Assembly: GCF_000297395.2 (NCBI RefSeq)
Contig: NZ_HF570107.1
Location: forward strand, 128,100-192,099
Direction: 5' to 3'
Source: Micromonospora lupini str. Lupac 08
GTDB taxonomy: Bacteria > Actinomycetota > Actinomycetes > Mycobacteriales > Micromonosporaceae
Length of the DNA stretch: 64,000 bases
This document shows, in pieces, positions 51,301 through 57,538 of this stretch. Positions within the stretch are counted from its first letter, which is position 1, and each line of letters begins with the position of its first letter. A model generated the notes under the pieces. That model was not told the DNA's origin and made no database searches. It worked only from the letters and a program-made list of their open reading frames with translations. The position numbers were made by a program, and so were the translations under genes.

Positions 51301-52422
51301 CCCGACCTGACGGGCGACGGTGTGCAGGACATGTCGGAACTCCGGCCCGACCTGCTCGATGGTGTCGAAGAGCGTGATCGGCTGGTTTCGCGAGGCGCCG
51401 AATCTCTCGTGTGCCGCACGTACGTTCGCCAGCGACGACTCGGACCAGTGCCGCCTCTGCCGTGCCGGAGGCTGCCGTCGACTCGCGCGGCTTGTCGTCT
51501 GCCACAGGTGCTCCGCATCCGCCACGATGACCGTGCCGTCGGAGAATTCAACCTCGTAACAGGGTCGGTCGTACATCACGTCGAAGGCGTGGGTGACCCT
51601 GGTGGGAGTGCCGTCCGCCGCCAGTAGTTGGTCGCCCACCCGGACCTCGCCCATGGTGGTCCAGCCATCCGGCGTCGGCAGCGGAGTGTCCAGGGCCAGC
51701 GCCTTTCCCAAACCAGGCCTACCCGCCACGATGATCAGTTGCCCCGCGTGCAGGCCGTTGAGCAGCCGGTCCAGGTCGGTGAAGCCGGTCGGCACGCCGG
51801 TCATCATCCCGCCCTGCGCACCCACCGCCTCGATCTCGTCGAGCGTCGGCTGGAGCATGTCGGCCAGGATCGCGAAGTCCTCGCTGACCCGACGTTCGGT
51901 GACGTCGTAGACGGCCTGCTGGGCGAGGTCCACGACGTCGTCGACGTCGCGGCTGCCGCCGTTGGCGGTGCCGTACCCCAGTTGCACGATCTTGGTGCCG
52001 GCCTCGACCAGCCGCCGCAGGACGGCCCGCTCGCTGACGATCCGCGCGTAGTAGGCGGCGTTCGCGGCGGTGGGCACGCTGGCGATGAGGGTGTGCAGGT
52101 AGGGCGCGCCGCCGACGCGGACGAGGTCGCCGGAGTCGGCGAGGGCCGCCGCTACGGTGATCGAGTCGGCCGGCTCACCCCGGCCGTAGATGTCCAGGAT
52201 GATGTCGAAGATGGTGGCGTGCACCGGCCGGTAGAAGTCGTTGGTCTTGAGGATCTCGACGACGTCGGCGATGGCGTCCTTGGAGAGCAGCATGCCGCCG
52301 AGGACGCACTGCTCGGCCGCGACGTCCTGGGGTGGGGTCTTGTCGAACTGGCCGTCCCGCTGCACGGGCGGCTGGCCGCCGCCGGGCCGTGACTCCGCCC
52401 GCCTGTCGTCGGTGACCGACAC
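48322..52422 (-). CDS. dnaB: Replicative DNA helicase with two inteins
   Basis: A 1366-residue precursor. After splicing, DnaB would be 467 residues (1-240, 714-880, 1307-1366), the usual size. The N-terminal domain, Walker A GRPGLGK|ST (interrupted), VVDYLQLM Walker B and the SDLRESG|SIEQDADVV motif are typical of the hexameric helicase that unwinds DNA at the replication fork. GTG 52422 has GGAGG upstream; the long frame beyond it is not coding. Two inteins interrupt it at 50284-51702 and 48505-49782. DnaA-box-like sites lie upstream. Confidence 0.93.
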   Translation of the reverse strand: MSVTDDRRAESRPGGGQPPVQRDGQFDKTPPQDVAAEQCVLGGMLLSKDAIADVVEILKTNDFYRPVHATIFDIILDIYGRGEPADSITVAAALADSGDLVRVGGAPYLHTLIASVPTAANAAYYARIVSERAVLRRLVEAGTKIVQLGYGTANGGSRDVDDVVDLAQQAVYDVTERRVSEDFAILADMLQPTLDEIEAVGAQGGMMTGVPTGFTDLDRLLNGLHAGQLIIVAGRPGLGKALALDTPLPTPDGWTTMGEVRVGDQLLAADGTPTRVTHAFDVMYDRPCYEVEFSDGTVIVADAEHLWQTTSRASRRQPPARQRRHWSESSLANVRAAHERFGASRNQPITLFDTIEQVGPEFRHVLHTVARQVGSVGRISRPIVRNGRARNWSAPGYPAGPLLSALLERAEREVNAASRVDHDGVVTTAEIAATLRTDTADRRLNHAVRNSAPLRLPDRELVVPPYTLGAWLGDGHTGASRFTTADPEMINHVEADGFVVRPSGPMVYTILLPPTPVAAGNGVCVDCGVRTRALRENRATRRCADCHNRNGSFVGLLRQVGVAAAKHIPDTYLRASEVQRRALLAGLMDTDGTVAPMGNLQYTSTSKRLADDVRELVVSLGYRCTVNAKSVPGRTPESSIAYTVNFSTPDVIFRLERKRVAHAERRRTASDVRTTSRFIVDVRPVPSVPVRCVTVDNSEHLYLASRAMIPTHNSTASMDFARNAAIRANQAAAIFSLEMSKVEIVMRLLSAEARVPLHVLRSGQLSDDDWTKLARCMGEISEAPLFVDDTPSMNLMEIRAKARRLKQRHDLKMIVVDYLQLMTSPKRTESRQQEVADLSRGLKLLAKEVECPVIAVSQLNRGPEQRTDKRPQLSDLRESGCLTADTRLIRADDNSEVTLGELLANSAKGIPVWALDEGLRYTPRTMTHVFPSGTREVFRLTLASGKQIDATANHPFLAFTGWVPLGELSPGDRIATPRHLPPPMAVRPWADAEVVMLAHLLGDGSFVRRQPIRYASCDELNLQAVTDAAKHFGISAVRDDYPAARVTTLRLPAPYRLARGRRNPIAEWLDSLGLFGLRSHEKFLPQALFSLPKEQVTTFLRHLWSTDGSVTVNKSGRGGRVYFASTSRRLLEDISRLLLRYGITARLKVVPVVGHRPQYTLDVSGRDDQLRFLREIGVHGQRSEGCAALLASLESTESNTNVDTVPREVWARVKEILVEQGMTHREFAKAIGTQFCGSILWKRAPSRSRLAAIARVLDAADLDLHATNDIFWDSIVSIEPIGEQEVFDATVLEKHNFIANGIATHNSIEQDADVVILLHRDDYYDKESPRAGEADFIVAKHRNGPTDTVTVAAQLHLSRFVDMAIG
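48505..49782 (-). mobile_element. Class 1 intein in DnaB (DnaB-a site) with DOD homing endonuclease
   Basis: 426 residues, inserted after SDLRESG and before SIEQ. It begins with Cys1 (CLTADTRLI), has the block B TANHPF motif with His74, DOD endonuclease motifs LAHLLGDGS (about 117-125) and LWSTDGS (about 223-229), and ends NGIATHN followed by Ser. Acidic catalytic residues of both LAGLIDADG motifs are present. An XRE-like helix-turn-helix (about 340-375) precedes the C-terminal block. The position equals that of the M. tuberculosis DnaB intein. Confidence 0.88.
50284..51702 (-). mobile_element. Class 3-type intein in the Walker A motif of DnaB (DnaB-b site)
   Basis: 473 residues, inserted between Lys240 and Ser714. 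It starts with Ala (ALALDTPLPT) rather than Cys. The class 3 'WCT' set is visible: Trp67 in DAEHLWQTT, Cys452 in VRCVTVDNSEHLYL and Thr471 in IPTHN. DOD motifs are LGAWLGDGH (228-236) and LLAGLMDTDG (343-352). A Cys4 zinc-binding pattern (284/287 and 303/306) lies between them. Confidence 0.88.
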
Positions 52423-52595
52423 GGGTCCCCCCTCCACTGCGTCGGATCCGGTCCCAGCTCTACCGCCGGGGTACGACAGTTCTCCTCCGACCAGGCCGGT
52501 CGATCGGGGGCCATCGCGCCGGCGGTCGAGGGCCAACCATACGGACCCCGAGGTCAGCGACTCAACAAGCCCGGTGGACGAGCCTCGGGACAACC

Positions 52596-52713
52596 TGTGG
52601 ACACCGGTGGGCGAGCATGTGCGCAGGGTGTGCACAGGCTGTGGACAACGGTTGGGGAATTCTCGACCACAGGCCTCTGAGCTGCTGAAACGCGGTCCCC
52701 AGCCTGTGGAGGA
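52596..52713. promoter_or_regulatory. Cluster of DnaA-box-like sites upstream of dnaB
   Basis: TGTGGACAA at 52640-52648 is an exact match to the streptomycete DnaA box TTGTCCACA (read on the other strand). Near matches are TGTGGACAC (52596-52604), TGTGCACAG (52629-52637) and TGTGGAGGA (52705-52713). They lie in the 400-bp gap between dnaB and the divergent membrane protein gene. Confidence 0.5.
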
Positions 52714-52821
52714 GAATATTTCGGTCGGTTCTGTGACACGATCTTCCCGTACTATCTCCAGCGAACGGCTACACCTGGACAGCGGATTACGCTTTCGGTT
52801 CAGAAGGGTCACACTCCGGCC

Positions 52822-54360
52822 GTGAGTTACCGGGACTGGGGACGCGGGGAGGGCAGCCCGCGCGAGCGCCCGCCGACCGCCTCGTGGGGTGAGCCCATGC
52901 TGCCCTCTCCGGTCGACCCGTACGACGAGGACGCGCGCTATCGCACCTCCAGTCGGCGGCGCGCGCTGGACCGTGGGCAGGACGAACCGGTCGACGCCTA
53001 CCTGCCGCGGTGGGCGCTGGAGTCGGGGGTTCGGCACGCCGACGGCGGTGGGCGGCATGCCGCGCCCGACGAGGACGAGCCCGAGGTCGAGGTCGAGCGC
53101 CCGAGTTCCGGGGGCGGCTGGCGCAGCGCCGAGACGACGGGTCCCCGACGGCGTGCGATCGAGACGGGTCGGCGCGAGCAGCCGGCGATCGGCGCGGGCC
53201 CCGATTCGGACCACACCCGGGAGTGGACGCTCGACCGACCGCAGGAGCGGGGGTACGCGGGCCGTCGGCGTGCCGACGCGGCGGAGGAGCAGCCGGTCTC
53301 CGGCGCGGCCCCGGATCGTCGTCCCCGTCGTGCGCCCGCCGGCCGTCCGCAGGTGATCTGGTCCGGTGGGGACCTGGAGGCCGACTCGGCCGACGTGACG
53401 GCTCGTCCGGAGCCGAGCCGGCCGACGCGGCGCAGCCGACGGGCGGCGGAGGAGTCCTGGACGCGTCCGGCGGTGGATCCGTGGGAACGCGGGCCGGAGC
53501 GGGCCGTGGAGCCCGAGTCGTCGTACGCGCCTGCGGTGGATCCGTGGGACGCCTCGGGTGTGCACACGTGGCCGCCGGCCGGCCCGGACGGCACCGACCT
53601 GAGCGAGCAGTGGTCGCAGGCGGAGAGCGTCGGTGGCTGGGAGCGGTCGGATCGCACCGGCCAGTGGGAACGCTCGGCTGTCGAGGACGACCAGTGGGAC
53701 CGGACGCTCCCACCCCGTTCCGACCGGTTCACGGCGGCAGAGGGGTGGCCGAGCCGGGACAACGGTTTCTGGCCCGGTACGCGGTTGTCCGGTGACGATC
53801 CGCGCTGGATGGATACGACGACGTCGGCGCCCCGGTCGCCGGTGGTGGGTTACACGGCTCCGCGACCGCGCAGTGCTCCCGTACCCCCGGATGGCGCGCG
53901 GCGTCGGGCGGACCGGTCTTCGGTCGGCGCGGCGTCGGTCCGGCGGCGGGTCGAGTCGGTGGCCACGGGCGGTTGGGCGCGTCGTCTGGAGGACGACCTG
54001 CTCGACCCGGATCCCGGTGGGTCCGTCCGGCCTCTGCTCTACACCACCGCCTGTTATCTGGTGCCGGCGGTGCTGATCTTCCTGTGGTTGCTGACGTTGG
54101 ACGGGCAGGCGCCGGCCGGGTGTGTCACCGACATCAGCGGGGGTGGCTGCGACTCCGCCCGGTCGCGCGCGCTGGAGTCGCTGTTGGCCGGCTCGCCGCG
54201 TTTCGGGTTGGCGCTGGTGAGCAGTCTGGTGGTGGCGGCCCTGCTGCGGCGGGTCGGCACGACGTGGCGGTCGGCCACCATCGCGCTGGCCGCGGCGGTG
54301 GTCGGCGGTGGCCTCTCCACGGTGCTGATCAGCGTGGTGACCGGTCAGCCGATCGGCTGA
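52822..54360 (+). CDS. Tryptophan- and arginine-rich membrane-anchored protein, unknown
   Basis: A 512-residue protein. The first 395 residues are charged, Arg/Asp/Trp-rich and probably disordered, with repeats such as AVDPWERG/AVDPWDASG and QWERS/QWDRT. Three hydrophobic helices near 405-425, 455-475 and 480-500 anchor the C-terminus; a CVTDISGGGCDSA loop between the first two faces outside. I do not recognise the family. It occupies the position of Rv0057 between rplI and dnaB. GTG 52822 is tentative. Confidence 0.6.
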   Translation: MSYRDWGRGEGSPRERPPTASWGEPMLPSPVDPYDEDARYRTSSRRRALDRGQDEPVDAYLPRWALESGVRHADGGGRHAAPDEDEPEVEVERPSSGGGWRSAETTGPRRRAIETGRREQPAIGAGPDSDHTREWTLDRPQERGYAGRRRADAAEEQPVSGAAPDRRPRRAPAGRPQVIWSGGDLEADSADVTARPEPSRPTRRSRRAAEESWTRPAVDPWERGPERAVEPESSYAPAVDPWDASGVHTWPPAGPDGTDLSEQWSQAESVGGWERSDRTGQWERSAVEDDQWDRTLPPRSDRFTAAEGWPSRDNGFWPGTRLSGDDPRWMDTTTSAPRSPVVGYTAPRPRSAPVPPDGARRRADRSSVGAASVRRRVESVATGGWARRLEDDLLDPDPGGSVRPLLYTTACYLVPAVLIFLWLLTLDGQAPAGCVTDISGGGCDSARSRALESLLAGSPRFGLALVSSLVVAALLRRVGTTWRSATIALAAAVVGGGLSTVLISVVTGQPIG

Positions 54361-54387
54361 CGCGCCACGATCCCGCCAGGGTATGCG

Positions 54388-54423
54388 CGAGGGCCCGCAC
54401 CGATCGCTCGGTGCGGGCCCTCG
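54388..54423. terminator. Perfect 16-bp hairpin between convergent genes
   Basis: Arms CGAGGGCCCGCACCGA and its complement with a TCGC loop, between the membrane protein gene and the rplI end. Confidence 0.8.
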
Positions 54424-54441
54424 TCGTGGTGCAGCTGGTCG

Positions 54442-54888
54442 TCAGCCCTGAACGACGTTCAGGTTGAACGACGCGGTGACCTCGGGGTGCAGCTTGATCT
54501 TCACCGGGTAGGTGCCGGTCGACTTGATGTGACCGGGCACCTCCAGCCGGCGACGGTCGAGGACCGGACCGCCGGCGCCCTTGACGGCGTCGACGATCTC
54601 GGCCGAGGTGACCGAGCCGAAGAGCCGACCGCCGTCGCCGGCGCGGGCCTTCAGGTTGACCTTGAGACCCTCGAGCTGACCCTTGACCTCGTTCGCGTGG
54701 TCGAGGTCGCGGATCTCGCGGGCCGAACGGGCCCGCTTGATGACCGTGACCTGCTTTTCCGCGCCCTTGGTCCAGGCGATCGCGAAGCCCTGCGGCAGCA
54801 GGTAGTTACGGCCGAAGCCGTCCTTGACCTCGACGATGTCGCCCGGGGCACCGAGGCCGGACACTTCCTGAGTCAGGATGATCTTCAT
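54442..54888 (-). CDS. rplI: Large ribosomal subunit protein bL9
   Basis: 148 residues: KIILTQEVSGLGAPGDIVEVKDG is the diagnostic N-terminal bL9 domain, followed by the long helix and the C-terminal domain ending in KLHPEVTASFNLNVVQG. It binds 23S rRNA at the base of the L1 stalk. GGAGG lies 7 nt before ATG 54888. Last gene of the rpsF-ssb-rpsR-rplI operon. Confidence 0.97.
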   Translation of the reverse strand: MKIILTQEVSGLGAPGDIVEVKDGFGRNYLLPQGFAIAWTKGAEKQVTVIKRARSAREIRDLDHANEVKGQLEGLKVNLKARAGDGGRLFGSVTSAEIVDAVKGAGGPVLDRRRLEVPGHIKSTGTYPVKIKLHPEVTASFNLNVVQG

Positions 54889-54902
54889 ATCGGTGCCTCC
54901 TC

Positions 54903-55142
54903 TCAGCGGGCCGTTGCGGTATACGGCAGGAGCGCCATCTCGCGGGCGTTCTTGACCGCGCGGGCGATCTGCCGCTGCTGCTGCGAGGTCACACCGGTGA
55001 CCCGCCGAGCGCGGATCTTGCCGCGGTCGGAGATGAACTTGCGCAGCAGCGCCGTGTCCTTGTAATCGATATAGGTGATCCCGTCCTTGTCGAGCGGGTT
55101 CACCTTCTTCTTAGGCTTGCGAAGTGCCGCAGCCTTGGCCAT
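54903..55142 (-). CDS. rpsR: Small ribosomal subunit protein bS18, zinc-independent (C-) form
   Basis: A 79-residue bS18 ([35 protein letters not shown]). The zinc ligand Cys pair found in most bS18 is missing: [11 protein letters not shown] replaces the usual CxxC segment, and [11 protein letters not shown] replaces the third site. It is the form that does not bind zinc, at the operon position where the zinc-binding one is usual. AGGAG precedes ATG 55142. Confidence 0.92.
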   Translation of the reverse strand: MAKAAALRKPKKKVNPLDKDGITYIDYKDTALLRKFISDRGKIRARRVTGVTSQQQRQIARAVKNAREMALLPYTATAR

Positions 55143-55183
55143 TGACCTTGCTCCTGGTTTGCGATCGCGGGCGCTCGGCGCCA

Positions 55184-55705
55184 TTAGAACGGAGGCTCCT
55201 CGTCGAAGTTGCCGCCCGAACCGGCACGCGCGGGAGAGGGTGCGGCCGAAGCCCAGGGGTCGTCGAAGTTGCCTCCGCCGCCACCCTGGCCACCACCACC
55301 ACCGCCGCCACCACCGAAGCCGCCGCCACCGCCACCGGAGCGGGACATCTTCTGCACCTTCGCCGTGGCGTAGCGCAGCGACGGGCCGATCTCGTCGACC
55401 TCAAGCTCGATGACGGTGCGCTTCTCACCCTCGCGGGTCTCGTACGACCGCTGACGCAGCCGACCCGAGACGATCACGCGGGCGCCCCGCTGCAGCGACT
55501 CGGCGACGTGCTCCGCCGCCTGACGCCACACGGTGCAAGCCAGGAAGAGCGGCTCGCCGTCCTTCCACTCATTGGTGGTCTTGTCCATGAAACGGGGCGT
55601 CGAAGCGACCCGGAACTTGGCGACCGCCGCACCGGACGGGGTGAACCGCAACTCGGGGTCATCGGTCAGGTTGCCGATGACCGTGATGGTGGTGTCTCCT
55701 GCCAT
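55184..55705 (-). CDS. ssb: Single-stranded DNA-binding protein
   Basis: A 173-residue SSB. The OB-fold covers about residues 1-115 ([40 protein letters not shown]), followed by a glycine-rich linker ([13 protein letters not shown]) and the acidic tip FDEEPPF that recruits repair and replication proteins. GAGGAG lies upstream of ATG 55705. Encoded between rpsF and rpsR. Confidence 0.96.
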   Translation of the reverse strand: MAGDTTITVIGNLTDDPELRFTPSGAAVAKFRVASTPRFMDKTTNEWKDGEPLFLACTVWRQAAEHVAESLQRGARVIVSGRLRQRSYETREGEKRTVIELEVDEIGPSLRYATAKVQKMSRSGGGGGGFGGGGGGGGGQGGGGGNFDDPWASAAPSPARAGSGGNFDEEPPF

Positions 55706-55813
55706 GACCATCTCCTCGCGCACTCAGCGTCTCGCCGTACAGGCTCTCAGAGCCGTACGACAGAGTCGCGGAGGCTGATCCGGGCGAACCGGGTTGAATG
55801 CCGGACTGAATGC

Positions 55814-56104
55814 TTAGCGCATCTCCGGCCGGATGACCTTGGTGCGCAGCACCGACTCGTTCAGCCGGAGCTGACGGTCCAGCTCGGCCACGGCAGCAGG
55901 CGTAGCCTGCAGGTCGACGACGGCGTAGATGCCCTCGGCCTTTTTGTTGATCTCGAACGCGAGGCGCCTGCGGCCCCACACGTCCGTCTTCTCAACCGAG
56001 CCACCCGCGGTCCGGATCACGTTCAGGTACGTGTCGAGCGACGGGGCGACGGTGCGTTCCTCGAGGCTGGGGTCGAGGATCACCATGATCTCGTAATGAC
56101 GCAA
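55814..56104 (-). CDS. rpsF: Small ribosomal subunit protein bS6
   Basis: A 96-residue bS6 with [15 protein letters not shown] and [18 protein letters not shown], which pairs with bS18 on the 30S platform. The start is TTG 56104, preceded by CAGGAGGT 9 nt upstream. That ribosome binding site can pair with ACCTCCTG in the leader, suggesting control by the S6:S18 complex. First gene of the operon. Confidence 0.96.
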   Translation of the reverse strand: MRHYEIMVILDPSLEERTVAPSLDTYLNVIRTAGGSVEKTDVWGRRRLAFEINKKAEGIYAVVDLQATPAAVAELDRQLRLNESVLRTKVIRPEMR

Positions 56105-56113
56105 GACGTGCTC

Positions 56114-56158
56114 ACCTCCTGTGGGCTAAGCGGCCACGGTCCTTCCGTGGCAGGAGGT
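56114..56158 (-). promoter_or_regulatory. rpsF leader hairpin that sequesters the ribosome binding site
   Basis: On the mRNA, ACCUCCUG (56158-56151) pairs with the CAGGAGGU Shine-Dalgarno (56121-56114). Directly inside it, CCACGG pairs with CCGUGG around an AAGGA loop. A 12-nt one-sided bulge (CCGCUUAGCCCA) separates the two stems. CCG in an asymmetric loop resembles the known S6:S18 leader motif. Confidence 0.6.
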
Positions 56159-56746
56159 CGTGCGTCGCTGCCCGCACGTGCCGGGGGAACCCGGCCGGAC
56201 GCGGACAACCTGACCAGGATACCCGGTCCGGACGATCATGCCCGGGGTGGTCGGGTCGGTGCTCCGCGCACACCGACGGGGGCCCGCCACCCGACCGTCA
56301 CTGGTCGGTGGCGAGCCCCCGTCAACGAGGCCGCGGGGCGTCCCGTCCGCATTCCTTGGGTGGGACCTGGGGAGGAACGACCACACCGATGAGGTTGGAC
56401 CGAAGACGCCCCGCGGAGCTTTATCGTGTTGTTATCTGACGGTACAACGGCTCTCGTGCCTTGTTGGGGCAAAAGGCGGAATTCTCCAAGATTCTGCAGC
56501 GGCGGCAGATCTGGTACGTCGAGGGGTCGCCCCCGCGGCGCCGGGCCGCGCCGCAGGGGTGACCTCGCTGTCGGGCCGACGAGCGCCGAGTGCCATGCGC
56601 GGCGTACCCGCCACGCGCAGCCCCGGGCCCTGCTCGCCGGGTTCCACCCCATCAACGATCGTCGAGCAGTCGGGGTGACGCGACGAGTGACGACACCGCG
56701 CCGGCCGTCACCGCAGCCGTCGGGGTCGCGACGTAGGCTCGCTGCC
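56159..56746. promoter_or_regulatory. Divergent rpsF / endonuclease IV promoter region
   Basis: About 590 bp without a gene. On the minus strand a candidate rpsF promoter is TTGTAC (56447-56442), 18 nt, TAAAGC (56423-56418), giving a leader of about 300 nt. A long hairpin (56275-56323) has 22-nt arms, one mismatch and one bulge, and lies within that leader. On the plus strand TAGGCT (56734-56739) lies 7 nt before the endonuclease IV start. Confidence 0.45.
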
Positions 56747-57538
56747 ATGCGTATCGGAGCCCACGTCGACTCGACCGACCCGCTGGCGGAGGCGGCCGCC
56801 CGGTCCGCCGACACCGTGCAGTTCTTCCTCTCCGACCCGCAGGGATGGAAGGCCCCCAAGCTGCGGGAGGACGCCGAGCGGCTGCGCGCCGCCGAGGTCG
56901 ACCTCTACGTGCACGCGCCGTACGTCATCAACGTGGCGACCCTCAACAACCGCATCCGGATCCCCAGCCGAAAGCTGCTGCTGGGCCACGCCACCGCGGC
57001 GGCCGCGATCGGCGCCCGGGGCCTGATCGTCCACGGCGGGCACGTCAACGCCGGGGACGACCTGGCGGTCGGCTTCGACAACTGGCGCAAGACATTCGCG
57101 TACGCGGCCGACTCCGGCGGCTTCGGCGTCCCGGTTCTCATCGAGAACACCGCCGGCGGCGACAACGCCTGCGCCCGCCGGCTGGACGCGCTGGCCCGGC
57201 TCTGGGACGCCATCGGCGACCACGAGGTCGGCTTCTGCCTCGACACGTGCCACGCGTACGCCGGCGGCGAGGAGTTGCTCGGCCTGGTCGACCGGGTCAA
57301 GGCGATCACCGGTCGGATCGATCTGGTGCACGCCAACAACTCCAAGGGCGCGTTCAACTCCGGTCAGGACCGGCACGACAACCTGGACGGCGGGACGATC
57401 GACCCGGAGCTGGTGGTGGCCGTGATCCGGGCCGCCGGGGCTCCAGTGGTCGTCGAGACCCCGGGCGGCGTGGCCGGCCAGGCGGCCGACATCGACTTCC
57501 TCCGCCAGCAGCTCGGGACGGAGCGCTCGGCCGCATGA
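56747..57538 (+). CDS. nfo: Deoxyribonuclease IV (AP endonuclease)
   Basis: A 263-residue TIM-barrel AP endonuclease with three zinc ions. Motifs: IGAHVDSTDPLAEA at the start, VHAPYVINVAT with His, LIVHGGH, LIENTAGG with Glu, GFCLDTCHAYAGG with Asp and His, HANNSKGAFNSGQDRH, and VVVETPGG with the last Glu. It cuts 5' of abasic sites in base excision repair. TAGGCT lies 7 nt before ATG 56747. Its stop overlaps the next start (ATGA). Confidence 0.94.
   Translation: MRIGAHVDSTDPLAEAAARSADTVQFFLSDPQGWKAPKLREDAERLRAAEVDLYVHAPYVINVATLNNRIRIPSRKLLLGHATAAAAIGARGLIVHGGHVNAGDDLAVGFDNWRKTFAYAADSGGFGVPVLIENTAGGDNACARRLDALARLWDAIGDHEVGFCLDTCHAYAGGEELLGLVDRVKAITGRIDLVHANNSKGAFNSGQDRHDNLDGGTIDPELVVAVIRAAGAPVVVETPGGVAGQAADIDFLRQQLGTERSAA

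Noticed and set aside
52423..53565. Extension of the dnaB frame upstream of GTG 52422
   Set aside because: The extra 381 codons are Arg/Pro-rich shadow sequence opposite the 52822 gene; DnaB normally starts near 52422, where a ribosome binding site exists.
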